23,326 nucleotides of DNA from DASRJX01 sp035649235 (GTDB lineage: Bacteria > Acidobacteriota > Polarisedimenticolia > Gp22-AA2). Below, one piece after another: positions 15,689 to 22,785 of the stretch. Made by a program: the position numbers and the translations under genes. The notes under the pieces were generated by a model. That model did not search any database. It was not told the origin of the DNA and saw only the letters and a list, made by a program, of their open reading frames with translations. The stretch lies in assembly GCA_035649235.1 (NCBI GenBank), contig DASRJX010000223.1, positions 1 through 23,326 on the forward strand, written 5' to 3'. Numbering within the stretch: the first letter of the stretch is position 1; every line of letters begins with the position of its first letter.

Positions 15689-15718
15689 AGTAAAGCACAG
15701 GACTCGTCGCCGACGCAA
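15689..15718 (-). promoter_or_regulatory. Candidate promoter for the MASE1 kinase/exporter genes
   Basis: Reading the - strand, TTGCGT (15718-15713) is followed after 18 bp by TTTACT (15694-15689), giving a moderate sigma-70 match in GC-rich DNA. Transcription would begin near 15682, leaving a leader of about 55 nt before GTG 15629. Confidence 0.3.
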
Positions 15719-15831
15719 GGACGCGCGAAGCACCGGGAGGGCCCGGGACTTCACCCGCCTGCGATTACGGCCTTCTCCTTATAGGCGTTGCCGGCGGGAG
15801 AGAGCAGACTCGGATCGTGTCAGGGGGTTCC

Positions 15832-17460
15832 ATGCGAGCGGGTCCGACAAAAATCACGCGTGCCGCGGTGCTGGCTGCCGTGGCCCTGGCACCCGATCTC
15901 TCTCGCGCGGCCGCCCCGCTCGACCTCTGGACGCCCGAGGTGCTCCAGAAAATCCGGGATCAGGCCACGCTGAACCTTTTGATGGTCCAGGGTCCCGGTT
16001 ACACCGATCTGTTCTACGACTCCGAGGTCGGCGACGCGAAATGGGCCGACAGCGAGCCGCCCTACGGCGTGCACACGGGCGACACGATACGCATCCACGG
16101 GTACCTCGCCGTCCCTCCCGGCCGCGGCCCGTACCCGGCCCTGGTGATCGGCCACGGACACCGCGGCAAAGGCAGCGCCCGCCTGGCGCAGGCGCTCGCC
16201 CTCCTGGGATACGTGGCGCTCTCCATCGACGGGCCGAGCGCCGGACTGTCGACGGGAGGGCCGCGGGACACCGAGCAGGCCTGGCTCTCGGTCGAGGAGG
16301 TCGAGAACCAGCCGTCGCCGGAGGTCTCCTATCTCTATCACTGGGCCTACGCGGGCATGCGCGCGCTCACGCTGCTCGAGTCCCTCGCCGCGCGGCCCTA
16401 CAACCCCTACAAGATCGACCCGACGCGGCTCGGCGTCGTCGGCGCCTCCATGGGGGGGCAATTCACCTACTACATCAACGGGATCGACGACCGCGTCCGG
16501 GCGGCGGTCGCCATCGCCGTCGCGGGCGACTGGAAGAACGTGATGAACTACGACGGGGCCTGGCTCTACCACGGGCTCTACTACTACACGCGGGACGGCT
16601 GGAGGAGCGGCCTGGATGCGCTCAACGCGGTCACCGGCTGCGACGACCCGACCTTCAGCACCTTCCTCGACTACTTCGACCCCATCCGCTACGCGCCGAC
16701 GCAGCACGCCCCCCTGCTCACGATCCTGGGGTCGAACGACCAGTACTTCACGATCCCCGCCATCAATACGACATTCGATCGCGTGGCGTCCGCTGGGACG
16801 ACGGAACGGTTCCGGAAGGAGATCCTCGTCGTCCCCAACGGCGAGCACGGGGTGCTGGAGGGGGACGAATCGCTGGGCACCGTCCTGATCCTGCTCGAGA
16901 CCATCAGCCGCTGGCTGAAGTTCGGCTTCGGTGAAGGGAGGGACCCGCTGCAGACGCCCTCCATCGAGCGGACGACAGCGGGGAACTGGATGGTCTTCAA
17001 GGTGAGGACGCGTCCCGGCGCAACACCGATCACGAGGGCGTACCTGAGTCTCGCCTCGCAACTCGACAGCACCCCGAAAGCGCCGTGCGACTTCGTGACC
17101 GTGCCCCTGCTGCGCTACGGGGAGAATTTCTACGGCTTCGTCAAGAGCGGGCACGCGGTGCCCTGCGGGGAGCCGCTGGCGCCGGACAATGTCCTCTATT
17201 TCGCGTCGGTTACGGACGAGGCCGGCTACACGGTCAGCTCGAAGCTCTACTATGCCGACGGCGAGATGACCTTCCGGTCGGGGCTCGTGCCGCGGATCCA
17301 GCACTGGCCAGGGGATGACCTGCCCGTTCCGCCGGTGCCGCTCTGCGCCGCGGACGCGGCGCGCGACCGGGAAACCCGATCTCAGGAATCGGCAGTGGCG
17401 GAGCCCGCCCCCGTCCCGACGGCTGCGACGTTCTCGGCCCATTCGCCCTCCGGCCGCTGA
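15832..17460 (+). CDS. Secreted alpha/beta hydrolase (dienelactone hydrolase/esterase-like)
   Basis: A 542-residue protein. ATG 15832 is preferred over in-frame GTG 15817 because AGGGGG lies immediately upstream of it. A signal peptide (hydrophobic core about 11-20, Ala-rich end near 27) directs export. The catalytic triad is readable: nucleophile Ser206 in GASMGG, Asp303 in GSNDQYF and His339 in NGEHGV; the HGHRG loop (about residues 107-111) would form the oxyanion region. After about residue 365 comes a roughly 120-residue beta-rich domain and a low-complexity tail (about 505-542) that overlaps the convergent small gene. It is an esterase/peptidase-like hydrolase acting outside the cytoplasm; substrate unknown. 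It is transcribed divergently from the MASE1 kinase. Confidence 0.85.
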   Translation: MRAGPTKITRAAVLAAVALAPDLSRAAAPLDLWTPEVLQKIRDQATLNLLMVQGPGYTDLFYDSEVGDAKWADSEPPYGVHTGDTIRIHGYLAVPPGRGPYPALVIGHGHRGKGSARLAQALALLGYVALSIDGPSAGLSTGGPRDTEQAWLSVEEVENQPSPEVSYLYHWAYAGMRALTLLESLAARPYNPYKIDPTRLGVVGASMGGQFTYYINGIDDRVRAAVAIAVAGDWKNVMNYDGAWLYHGLYYYTRDGWRSGLDALNAVTGCDDPTFSTFLDYFDPIRYAPTQHAPLLTILGSNDQYFTIPAINTTFDRVASAGTTERFRKEILVVPNGEHGVLEGDESLGTVLILLETISRWLKFGFGEGRDPLQTPSIERTTAGNWMVFKVRTRPGATPITRAYLSLASQLDSTPKAPCDFVTVPLLRYGENFYGFVKSGHAVPCGEPLAPDNVLYFASVTDEAGYTVSSKLYYADGEMTFRSGLVPRIQHWPGDDLPVPPVPLCAADAARDRETRSQESAVAEPAPVPTAATFSAHSPSGR

Positions 17461-17666
17461 TCGCGCTGCTCCCAGGCCGGCGGCTCCTGACGGACCGTTC
17501 CCCGGAGGACGATGCGGTACTCTCCGGTCTTGGTGCTGAGGCACTCGACGTCGGCCCGGACGTTGCTGCTGTGGTCGATCATCTGTCCGAGACGTTCCGT
17601 GAGAGCGGAATTGTCGCCGGCGACCTCCCCGATGGTCAGGATGTCTTCGACGGTGAATTGAGTCAT
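17382..17666 (-). CDS. Small conserved-looking protein, tandem paralogue A
   Basis: A 94-residue soluble protein of unrecognised family. ATG 17666 is chosen over the longer frame because it matches the start of its neighbour and has AGGTGG upstream; the extension is Arg/Gly-rich. Residues 1-58 align without gaps to the next gene (17759-18028), sharing the pattern L-(x)-S...A.V....TG.+.+VL.GT. The C-terminal third is polar and probably disordered. Its last 79 nt overlap the end of the convergent hydrolase gene. It follows paralogue B by 92 nt on the same strand, downstream of a NarL regulator. Function unknown. Confidence 0.65.
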   Translation of the reverse strand: MTQFTVEDILTIGEVAGDNSALTERLGQMIDHSSNVRADVECLSTKTGEYRIVLRGTVRQEPPAWEQRDQRPEGEWAENVAAVGTGAGSATADS

Positions 17667-17758
17667 GAGCCCACCTGTCCTCTCTGCCGGGTCGGGCCGC
17701 CGGGCCTCTCGTGCCCCGGCCCCTCCGGCGCGAAATCCTGCCACCTCGTGACGGCCGG

Positions 17759-18028
17759 TCAGCCTCGCCCTTCCTCCACCATGGCCCCGATTCGGTCGCC
17801 GGCCTCGGGGGCCGGTGTCGTGGCATCGAGCCGTCGCGCCCGCTGGCCGATGTCCAAGGTGCCTTCGAGGACCACGACGAAGTTGCCGGTTCGCGGGTTG
17901 CTGTCGTAAACCTTGGCTTCGATCTCGCGGCTGGCGAAGATGAGTTTCACGATGAGAGCGCTGAGCCGGCCGGGTTCGGCCTGGATCGTCTCGAGGGCGC
18001 GGACATCATCCATCTGAAGCAGTTCCAT
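17759..18028 (-). CDS. Small protein of unknown function, tandem paralogue B
   Basis: An 89-residue soluble protein with no signal peptide, membrane helix or cysteine. ATG 18028 has a near-perfect AAGGAGG eight bases upstream, which makes it convincing despite its size. Its first 58 residues are related to the downstream 94-residue protein; the C-terminal region (RLDATTPAPEAGDRIG) is unrelated. The predicted content is an N-terminal helical half followed by two beta strands (EAKVYD, NFVVVLEGTL). It lies 123 nt downstream of the NarL regulator gene on the same strand and may share its transcript. I do not recognise the family. Confidence 0.75.
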   Translation of the reverse strand: MELLQMDDVRALETIQAEPGRLSALIVKLIFASREIEAKVYDSNPRTGNFVVVLEGTLDIGQRARRLDATTPAPEAGDRIGAMVEEGRG

Positions 18029-18151
18029 GAAGGCCTCCTTCTGGCTTGGCTGCAGGTGGATCCTGCACGACCCGTCAGGCTCTTCCCATACCTGCGAACC
18101 CGGAAGACGCCGGTTTCTTCGCTGTAGGAGCGGGTTCCGGACCTGGGCGGG

Positions 18152-18859
18152 TCAGGCGACGATCAGGTTGTTGCGGAGGGCGTAGTGGATGAGGTCGCTC
18201 AGACTGTGGAGTTCGAGTTTCCGCATGATGTTGCTGCGGTGGGTCTCGACGGTCTTGACGCTAAGGTCCAGGAGGCTGGCGACTTCCTTGTTGGACTTCC
18301 CTTCGGCCAGGAGCTGGACGATCTCCTGTTCGCGGCCCGTCAGGACCCGCCCCGAGGCCCCGTCCGCGGGTTCTGGGCCGCGCTCCGTGAGGTAGGCGTC
18401 CAGGAGCTGCCGGGATACCTCGCCCGTGAAGTACGGCCGGTGGGCCCTGAGCGCGTCCACGGCGATGATGAGGCTGTTCGCCGCATCGGACTTCAGGATG
18501 TAGCCTCGCGCCCCGGACTTCAGGACCTGTTCGACCATCTGCTCCGAGCAGTGCATCGACAGGATGAGGATCTCAGTCGAGGGGGAGAGGGCCTTGATCC
18601 GGCGCGCCGCCTCGAGCCCGTTGAGCCGGGGCATCGTGATGTCGAGGATCACGATGTCCGGAGTGAGGCGCCCGCTCAGGTCGACGGCCTCGTTGCCGTC
18701 ACCGGCCTCGCCGACCACCTGGTATCCCTCCGCTTCCAGGAGGCCGCGCAACCCGCGCCGGACGATCTCGTGGTCGTCCGCCACGAGAATGCGGACCACG
18801 CCCCTTCCGTCGCTCGGGCTCTCATTGCGATCGGCATCCGTCGGCTGGGGGCGACTCAT
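18152..18859 (-). CDS. NarL/FixJ-family response regulator (orphan)
   Basis: A 235-residue regulator: receiver domain with acidic D28/D29 and phosphoacceptor D73 (VILDITMP), conserved Lys in YILKSD, then a LuxR-type helix-turn-helix (about 167-229) starting LTGREQEIVQLLAEG and including the recognition stretch SVKTVETHRSNIMRKL. ATG 18859 is preferred over GTG 18913/ATG 18907 because a good promoter (18918-18947) would start RNA near 18911 and because AGGGTGG precedes it; the longer forms remain possible. No kinase is adjacent; the MASE1 HisKA_3 kinase at 13875-15629 is the class that partners such regulators. The DHOR diheme gene lies immediately upstream on the same strand. Confidence 0.93.
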   Translation of the reverse strand: MSRPQPTDADRNESPSDGRGVVRILVADDHEIVRRGLRGLLEAEGYQVVGEAGDGNEAVDLSGRLTPDIVILDITMPRLNGLEAARRIKALSPSTEILILSMHCSEQMVEQVLKSGARGYILKSDAANSLIIAVDALRAHRPYFTGEVSRQLLDAYLTERGPEPADGASGRVLTGREQEIVQLLAEGKSNKEVASLLDLSVKTVETHRSNIMRKLELHSLSDLIHYALRNNLIVA

Positions 18860-18917
18860 GCGACGACCACCCTGTCCGGTGTGTTTTTTGTCCGATCCGG
18901 CCACCATCGTCACCCTT

Positions 18918-18947
18918 TTATTACCACGGGAGTCCGGCAGGAGGCAA
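18918..18947 (-). promoter_or_regulatory. Candidate promoter for the NarL regulator
   Basis: On the - strand, TTGCCT (18947-18942) is followed after 18 bp by TAATAA (18923-18918), itself preceded by TGG as an extended -10. The AT-rich hexamer stands out in this GC-rich DNA. It lies in the gap after the DHOR stop codon, so the regulator may be transcribed separately from DHOR. Confidence 0.4.
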
Positions 18948-18959
18948 GGTAAGAGGGGG

Positions 18960-20111
18960 TCAGAGCGACTTCAGAAAGGCCCCGAGGTCGGCGCGCTCCT
19001 TGTCGTCGAGGGACTGATACAGCTCCCGCGAGTGTGACGCCTCGCCGCCGTGGAGACGGATCGCCTCGTCGATCGATGGAGCGCGGCCATCGTGCAGGAA
19101 CCGGGTCACGAGACGCAAGCCCATCAGCGGCTCGGTCCGGAACTCCCCCGGGGCGGCCCGCCCCATACAGATGTCGGCCAGATCCTCGCCCATGTCGTGC
19201 AGGAGCAGGTCGGTGTAGGCGGCCACCTTCCTGTGAGCCAGCGCCCGGATGGGGTGGTCGCCGGTCTTGAGGACCGGGACGTGGCAGCGGGCGCAGCCGA
19301 TGCGCTCGAACACCTTCTTGCCACGGCGGCCGTACCGGTCCAGCCGCAGCGGCTCGGGCGGCGCCAGGAAGCGCACGAAGGCGTCGGCCTTCTCGAGCGC
19401 CGCCTGGTCGATCTCGGGGTCGAGCGCGGGATCGACCCCGGGGGGGATGGGCTGGCCGCCGATCGTCTCCTCGGTCGGGTGCCGAGGGATCGTGATCCCC
19501 TGCTCGATGAGGAAGGCGAGACCATTGAACTCCTCGAGCGCCGCCACCGTGGCCTTGCGCCCGAACCGGCCGATCCGTCCGTCGGCCGTGCGGTTCGGCC
19601 GCCCGGAGATCCCATCCCCGTCGCGGTCGTCGGCATCGGCGTAGGAGAGGATCGTCTTCTCCGACACGGCGTCCAGGAGCCCGAAACCGAACAGGTCCGG
19701 GCTGGTGCGGCGCGCCTGCGGGACGCCCTCCGGAGCCGGCTCCTGTTCGATGCCGAGCGCCGCCTTCAGCGCCGGGGTGACCTGCTGCTGCACGACCGGC
19801 CCGCCGCGATCCTCCACCAGATCGCAGGAGCCTCCGGGGCGGAGCAGCGCGATGTGGACCTCCTCCTCGTCGCCGCCGCCTCCGGCCACCGGGTCCTCGT
19901 GGCATTCGCCGCAGGCGTTCGCGTTGAACAGCGGCCCGAGCCCCGTCTCCGGCGTGAACTCCCGCTCGAAGACGGCGCGTCCGTCGTCGAACTGGGCGCG
20001 CTGCGCGCGCGTCAGGTGCGCCAGCGGGTCACCGAGGTGAGGCGATCGCGCGCACCCCGTTCCGAGCAGGAGGACGAGGACCAGGGGAAACGCCATCGTT
20101 CGAAGTCGCAT
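18960..20111 (-). CDS. Diheme oxidoreductase (DHOR/DUF1111-type) lipoprotein
   Basis: A 383-residue c-type cytochrome. ATG 20111 is chosen because of the GGAGAGAGG upstream and because it gives a clean export signal with a lipobox-like end (LGTGC20, Gly rather than Leu at -3). Two heme motifs are present: CGECH (67-71) and CARCH (273-277). The region DLFGFGLLDAV...DRDGDGISGRPN followed by GRFGRKA is characteristic of the DHOR family, relatives of MauG/CcpA diheme peroxidases. It would act in the periplasm, attached to a membrane if lipidated. The reaction in this organism is unknown. The gene is divergent from the FAD oxidase and upstream of the NarL regulator. Confidence 0.9.
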   Translation of the reverse strand: MRLRTMAFPLVLVLLLGTGCARSPHLGDPLAHLTRAQRAQFDDGRAVFEREFTPETGLGPLFNANACGECHEDPVAGGGGDEEEVHIALLRPGGSCDLVEDRGGPVVQQQVTPALKAALGIEQEPAPEGVPQARRTSPDLFGFGLLDAVSEKTILSYADADDRDGDGISGRPNRTADGRIGRFGRKATVAALEEFNGLAFLIEQGITIPRHPTEETIGGQPIPPGVDPALDPEIDQAALEKADAFVRFLAPPEPLRLDRYGRRGKKVFERIGCARCHVPVLKTGDHPIRALAHRKVAAYTDLLLHDMGEDLADICMGRAAPGEFRTEPLMGLRLVTRFLHDGRAPSIDEAIRLHGGEASHSRELYQSLDDKERADLGAFLKSL

Positions 20112-20131
20112 GGGGGCCTCTCTCCAGGGAT

Positions 20132-20162
20132 CGGACCTGGAGCAAGATTCATCCCAGGTCCG
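20132..20162. promoter_or_regulatory. 9-bp perfect inverted repeat upstream of the DHOR gene
   Basis: CGGACCTGG (20132-20140) and CCAGGTCCG (20154-20162) flank a 13-bp spacer. The repeat lies 21-51 bp upstream of the DHOR start codon, in the divergent region shared with the FAD oxidase. It could be an operator for a dimeric regulator (centre-to-centre 22 bp, two helical turns) or a leader hairpin. Confidence 0.4.
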
Positions 20163-20386
20163 GCGCGAGCGCAGGCCGAGCCGCCGCCTCCCGCCTGTTC
20201 GCTTAGGGTGTCGTCCTCCTGGACGCGCGGCCGGGCGCGCCACGCGAGGCTTCTGACGCGCGGTGACCGCGGCCGCGCCCGTGGGCGGTTCCCGCGCACG
20301 GACCGTCAGCGGCGCGACGTCGGGCGCGCGGCCAGGCGTGTCCCGCACGACTCGAGTGTCCTGCCCGAGCGCCGGATGTCTCCTGG

Positions 20387-21622
20387 ATGGGCCGGTTCCA
20401 CGTGCTACCATTCCGGCCAACGCCAGTCAGTCCCAAGTCATGGAGGTGGAGCCTGCACAAATCCCGTCCGCGCGTCGTCGTGGTCGGCGCGGGGGCCTTC
20501 GGCGGCTGGACGGCGCTCATGCTGGTGCGGAAAGGCGCCCGGGTGGTCCTCCTCGACTCCCGCGGCGCCGGGAACGGGCTCGCCAGCAGCGGAGGGGAGA
20601 CGCGCGTCGCGCGCGCCGTCTACGGCGGCGACGCGCTCGCCACGCGGATGGCGATCCGCGCCATGCTGCTGTGGAAGGAGCACCAGGCGCGCTTCAACGT
20701 GGAGCTGCTCCGCGAGCGGGGAGTCCTCTGGATCGCGTCCGACGACGACGGTTATCTCGGGGCGTCCTTGCCCCTTCTCAAGGAAGCCGGGAGGAGCTGG
20801 GAGGAGATGACTCCGGCCGCCGCCGCGAGACGCTTCCCCGCCCTCGATTTCGACGGCACGCGGCGCGTCGTCCTGGAGCCGGCGGCCGGCTACTTGCTCG
20901 CGCGGCGCGCCTGCGAGACAGTCGCCCGCGCCGTGGTCGCGGAGGGTGGAGAGCTCCGCCAGGTCGAAGCGCGCGCCCCGGATCTGCCGGGCGGCCGCCC
21001 CCCGAAGAACGCCGCCATCGAGCGCCGGCGGGTCGAGGCGCTGCCGCTCGCGGGTGGCGGCCGGCTGGAGGCGGACCTGTTCGTGTTCGCGTGCGGGCCG
21101 TGGCTCGGCAGCCTGTTCCCGGGCCTCGTCGGCGACTGGGTCCGGCCGACGCGCCAGGAGCTGTTCACTTTCAGGATCCCCCCGGGCGACGCGCGCTTCT
21201 TTGACGACCGCCTGCCGACCTGGGTGGACCTGGGACCGCCGCTCCGCTACGGCATCCCGGGCGAGGGAGAGCGCGGCATGAAATACGGCGACGACACGCG
21301 CGGACCGCTCTTCGACCCGACGTCCGGGGACAGGACGGCGAGTGTCTTGGGGGAGCGGGCGGCGCGCGCCTATCTGGCGCGCCGCATGCCGGCGCTGAAG
21401 GACGCGCCGCTCGAGAGCGCGCAGGTCTGCCAGTACGAGAACTCTCCCGACAACCGCTTCCTGATCGACTGGCACCCGCACGCCACGAACGTGTTCCTCG
21501 CCGGCGGCGGCTCCGGCCACGGCTTCAAGCACGGGCCCGCGGTCGGCGAGCTGGTGGCCGCGATGGTGCTCGGCGAGCGTCCCGTGGACGGGACCTACGC
21601 CCTGCGCCGGCTCCTGGCCTGA
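20387..21622 (+). CDS. FAD-dependent amine/amino-acid oxidase (MSOX/DAO family)
   Basis: At most 411 residues. The Rossmann FAD motif VVVVGAGAFGGW is close to the N-terminus, ending GGGSGHGFKHGP as in monomeric sarcosine oxidase and related DAO-family enzymes. Cys348 in VCQYENSPDNRF sits where MSOX-type enzymes attach FAD covalently, so a covalent flavin is likely. It would oxidise a secondary amine or amino acid, releasing hydrogen peroxide, in the cytoplasm (no signal peptide). The annotated ATG 20387 lacks a convincing Shine-Dalgarno; CTG 20453 has GGAGG six bases upstream and gives a more typical N-terminus (M-HKSRPRVVVV). Substrate cannot be assigned. Confidence 0.9.
   Translation: MGRFHVLPFRPTPVSPKSWRWSLHKSRPRVVVVGAGAFGGWTALMLVRKGARVVLLDSRGAGNGLASSGGETRVARAVYGGDALATRMAIRAMLLWKEHQARFNVELLRERGVLWIASDDDGYLGASLPLLKEAGRSWEEMTPAAAARRFPALDFDGTRRVVLEPAAGYLLARRACETVARAVVAEGGELRQVEARAPDLPGGRPPKNAAIERRRVEALPLAGGGRLEADLFVFACGPWLGSLFPGLVGDWVRPTRQELFTFRIPPGDARFFDDRLPTWVDLGPPLRYGIPGEGERGMKYGDDTRGPLFDPTSGDRTASVLGERAARAYLARRMPALKDAPLESAQVCQYENSPDNRFLIDWHPHATNVFLAGGGSGHGFKHGPAVGELVAAMVLGERPVDGTYALRRLLA
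20406..20411 (+). promoter_or_regulatory. Possible extended -10 element for the FAD oxidase
   Basis: TGC-TACCAT (20403-20411) resembles an extended -10 box. No good -35 is visible at the expected distance. If used, RNA would start near 20418, downstream of ATG 20387, and would require the CTG start at 20453. Weak evidence alone. Confidence 0.25.
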
Positions 21623-21736
21623 AGGCCGTCGCGATTTCGGTTGCCGGGGAGCTGGGACTGGCGTATGTGGGATGTCACCCGCGCGTCATTCCGCCCCGAA
21701 GGCCCGTGTCGGCCGGAGGGAGGAGGAGGGATCGTC

Positions 21737-22744
21737 ATGCGAACCCGGAGACTCCTGTTCTTCGTCAGCGGTTTCGTGATCCTGCTCGCCGCGCCCTGCG
21801 CCTACGCGGCATCCGGCTACCAGCACTTCATCGTCGGCAACCCGGCCGACGTCGTCACCCCGACCTCGGGCCTCCTCGTCCTGCACGGCGGGGGGACCGA
21901 CGCCGACGAGAACTTCGTCCGCATGGGGGCGCACGCGGGGGGCGGCGATTTCGTCGTCATCCGGTTCTTCGGGACCGACGCCTACAACCAGTACATCTAC
22001 GATCTCTGCCATTGCGATTCGGTCGAGACGATCGTGTTCAAGAACGCCAACGCCACCACCAATCCGTTCGTCATCGAGCGCATCCGCAACGCCGAGGCGC
22101 TCTGGATCGCCGGCGGCGACCAGTCGTACTACGTGAATTTCTGGAAGGGCACGCCGATCGAGGACGCCATCCTCTTCGTGGCGTCCAAGCCGGCCCCCGT
22201 CGGCGGCACCAGCGCCGGGATGGCGATCATGGGCGAGTTCCTCAACGCGGCGTTGAGCAACAGCACTTTGACGTCGAGCGAGGCCCTGGCCGATCCCTTC
22301 CACAAGGACCTGACGCTCGATCGCGACTTCCTGCACCTTGCGAGCCTGGAAGGGATCATCACCGACCAGCATCTTCAGGAGAGAGACCGGATGGGGCGGA
22401 CGGTGGCCTTCCTGGCCCGCCTCGTCAAGGACGGCTGGACCGTGGAGGGCCGCGCCGTGGCGGCGGACCGCGAGACGGCGCTGCACCTCGATCCGTCGAC
22501 CGGGCGATCGGAGGTCATCGCCGTTCCCGGTCATCCGACGCCCTTCGTCTACTTCCTGCGCACGCCCGGCCCGCCCGAGATCTGCCAGCCGGGCACGCCG
22601 CTCACGTTCCGTAACCTGTCGGTCTACCGGATCGGGCCGGGCGGCTCGTTCGATCTGGGCGCCTGGAGAGGGCAGGGCGGGATCGCCTACACCCTCAGCG
22701 CCGAGGCGGGCGTTCTCCAGTCGTCGCGCGGCGACATCTACTGA
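21737..22744 (+). CDS. Secreted cyanophycinase-like peptidase (S51 family)
   Basis: A 335-residue protein. ATG 21737 is preceded by AGGAGGAGGG (21721-21730) and gives a signal peptide (hydrophobic 6-24, AYA near 22-24), unlike the cytoplasmic cyanobacterial enzyme. Nucleophile Ser159 lies in GGTSAG; Gln129 is in AGGDQ. D210-Q-H212 followed by R216, R218 and R221 reproduces the spacing of the Asp172, Gln173, Arg178, Arg180 and Arg183 pocket residues I recall for Synechocystis CphB. It would hydrolyse multi-L-Asp-poly-L-Arg (cyanophycin) or a similar beta-linked peptide outside the cytoplasm, as in CphE-type scavenging enzymes. No cyanophycin synthetase is in the window. Family is firm; exact substrate is inferred. 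Confidence 0.85.
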   Translation: MRTRRLLFFVSGFVILLAAPCAYAASGYQHFIVGNPADVVTPTSGLLVLHGGGTDADENFVRMGAHAGGGDFVVIRFFGTDAYNQYIYDLCHCDSVETIVFKNANATTNPFVIERIRNAEALWIAGGDQSYYVNFWKGTPIEDAILFVASKPAPVGGTSAGMAIMGEFLNAALSNSTLTSSEALADPFHKDLTLDRDFLHLASLEGIITDQHLQERDRMGRTVAFLARLVKDGWTVEGRAVAADRETALHLDPSTGRSEVIAVPGHPTPFVYFLRTPGPPEICQPGTPLTFRNLSVYRIGPGGSFDLGAWRGQGGIAYTLSAEAGVLQSSRGDIY

Positions 22745-22762
22745 TCGCCGCTGGACGCAGGG

Positions 22763-22785
22763 TGGCCGGCGCGTCCGGCCTCACC
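22763..22785. terminator. Hairpin between convergent genes
   Basis: GGCCGG (22764-22769) and CCGGCC (22775-22780) form a 6-bp stem around CGCGT; adjacent GGT/ACC can extend it past a small bulge. It fills the 36-nt gap between the cyanophycinase-like gene and the M2 peptidase gene. It lacks a T-tract. Confidence 0.3.

Noticed and set aside
15779..15785. TTATAGG upstream of the hydrolase as a -10 box.
   Set aside because: No -35-like hexamer at 15-19 bp; evidence too weak to list as a promoter.
15820..17826. Long - strand frame opposite the hydrolase.
   Set aside because: The + strand frame carries an intact Ser-Asp-His triad; the - frame is low complexity.
20263..21204. + frame starting near the GGAGG at 20442 (ATG 20440), which might suggest a frameshift in the FAD oxidase.
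   Set aside because: The oxidase frame is complete from the Rossmann motif to the C-terminus; the alternative frame is Arg-rich and has no homology signal.
21616..21628. Short GGCCT-GA-AGGCC inverted repeat at the FAD oxidase stop codon, as a terminator.
   Set aside because: The two-base loop cannot form a stable hairpin and there is no T-run.
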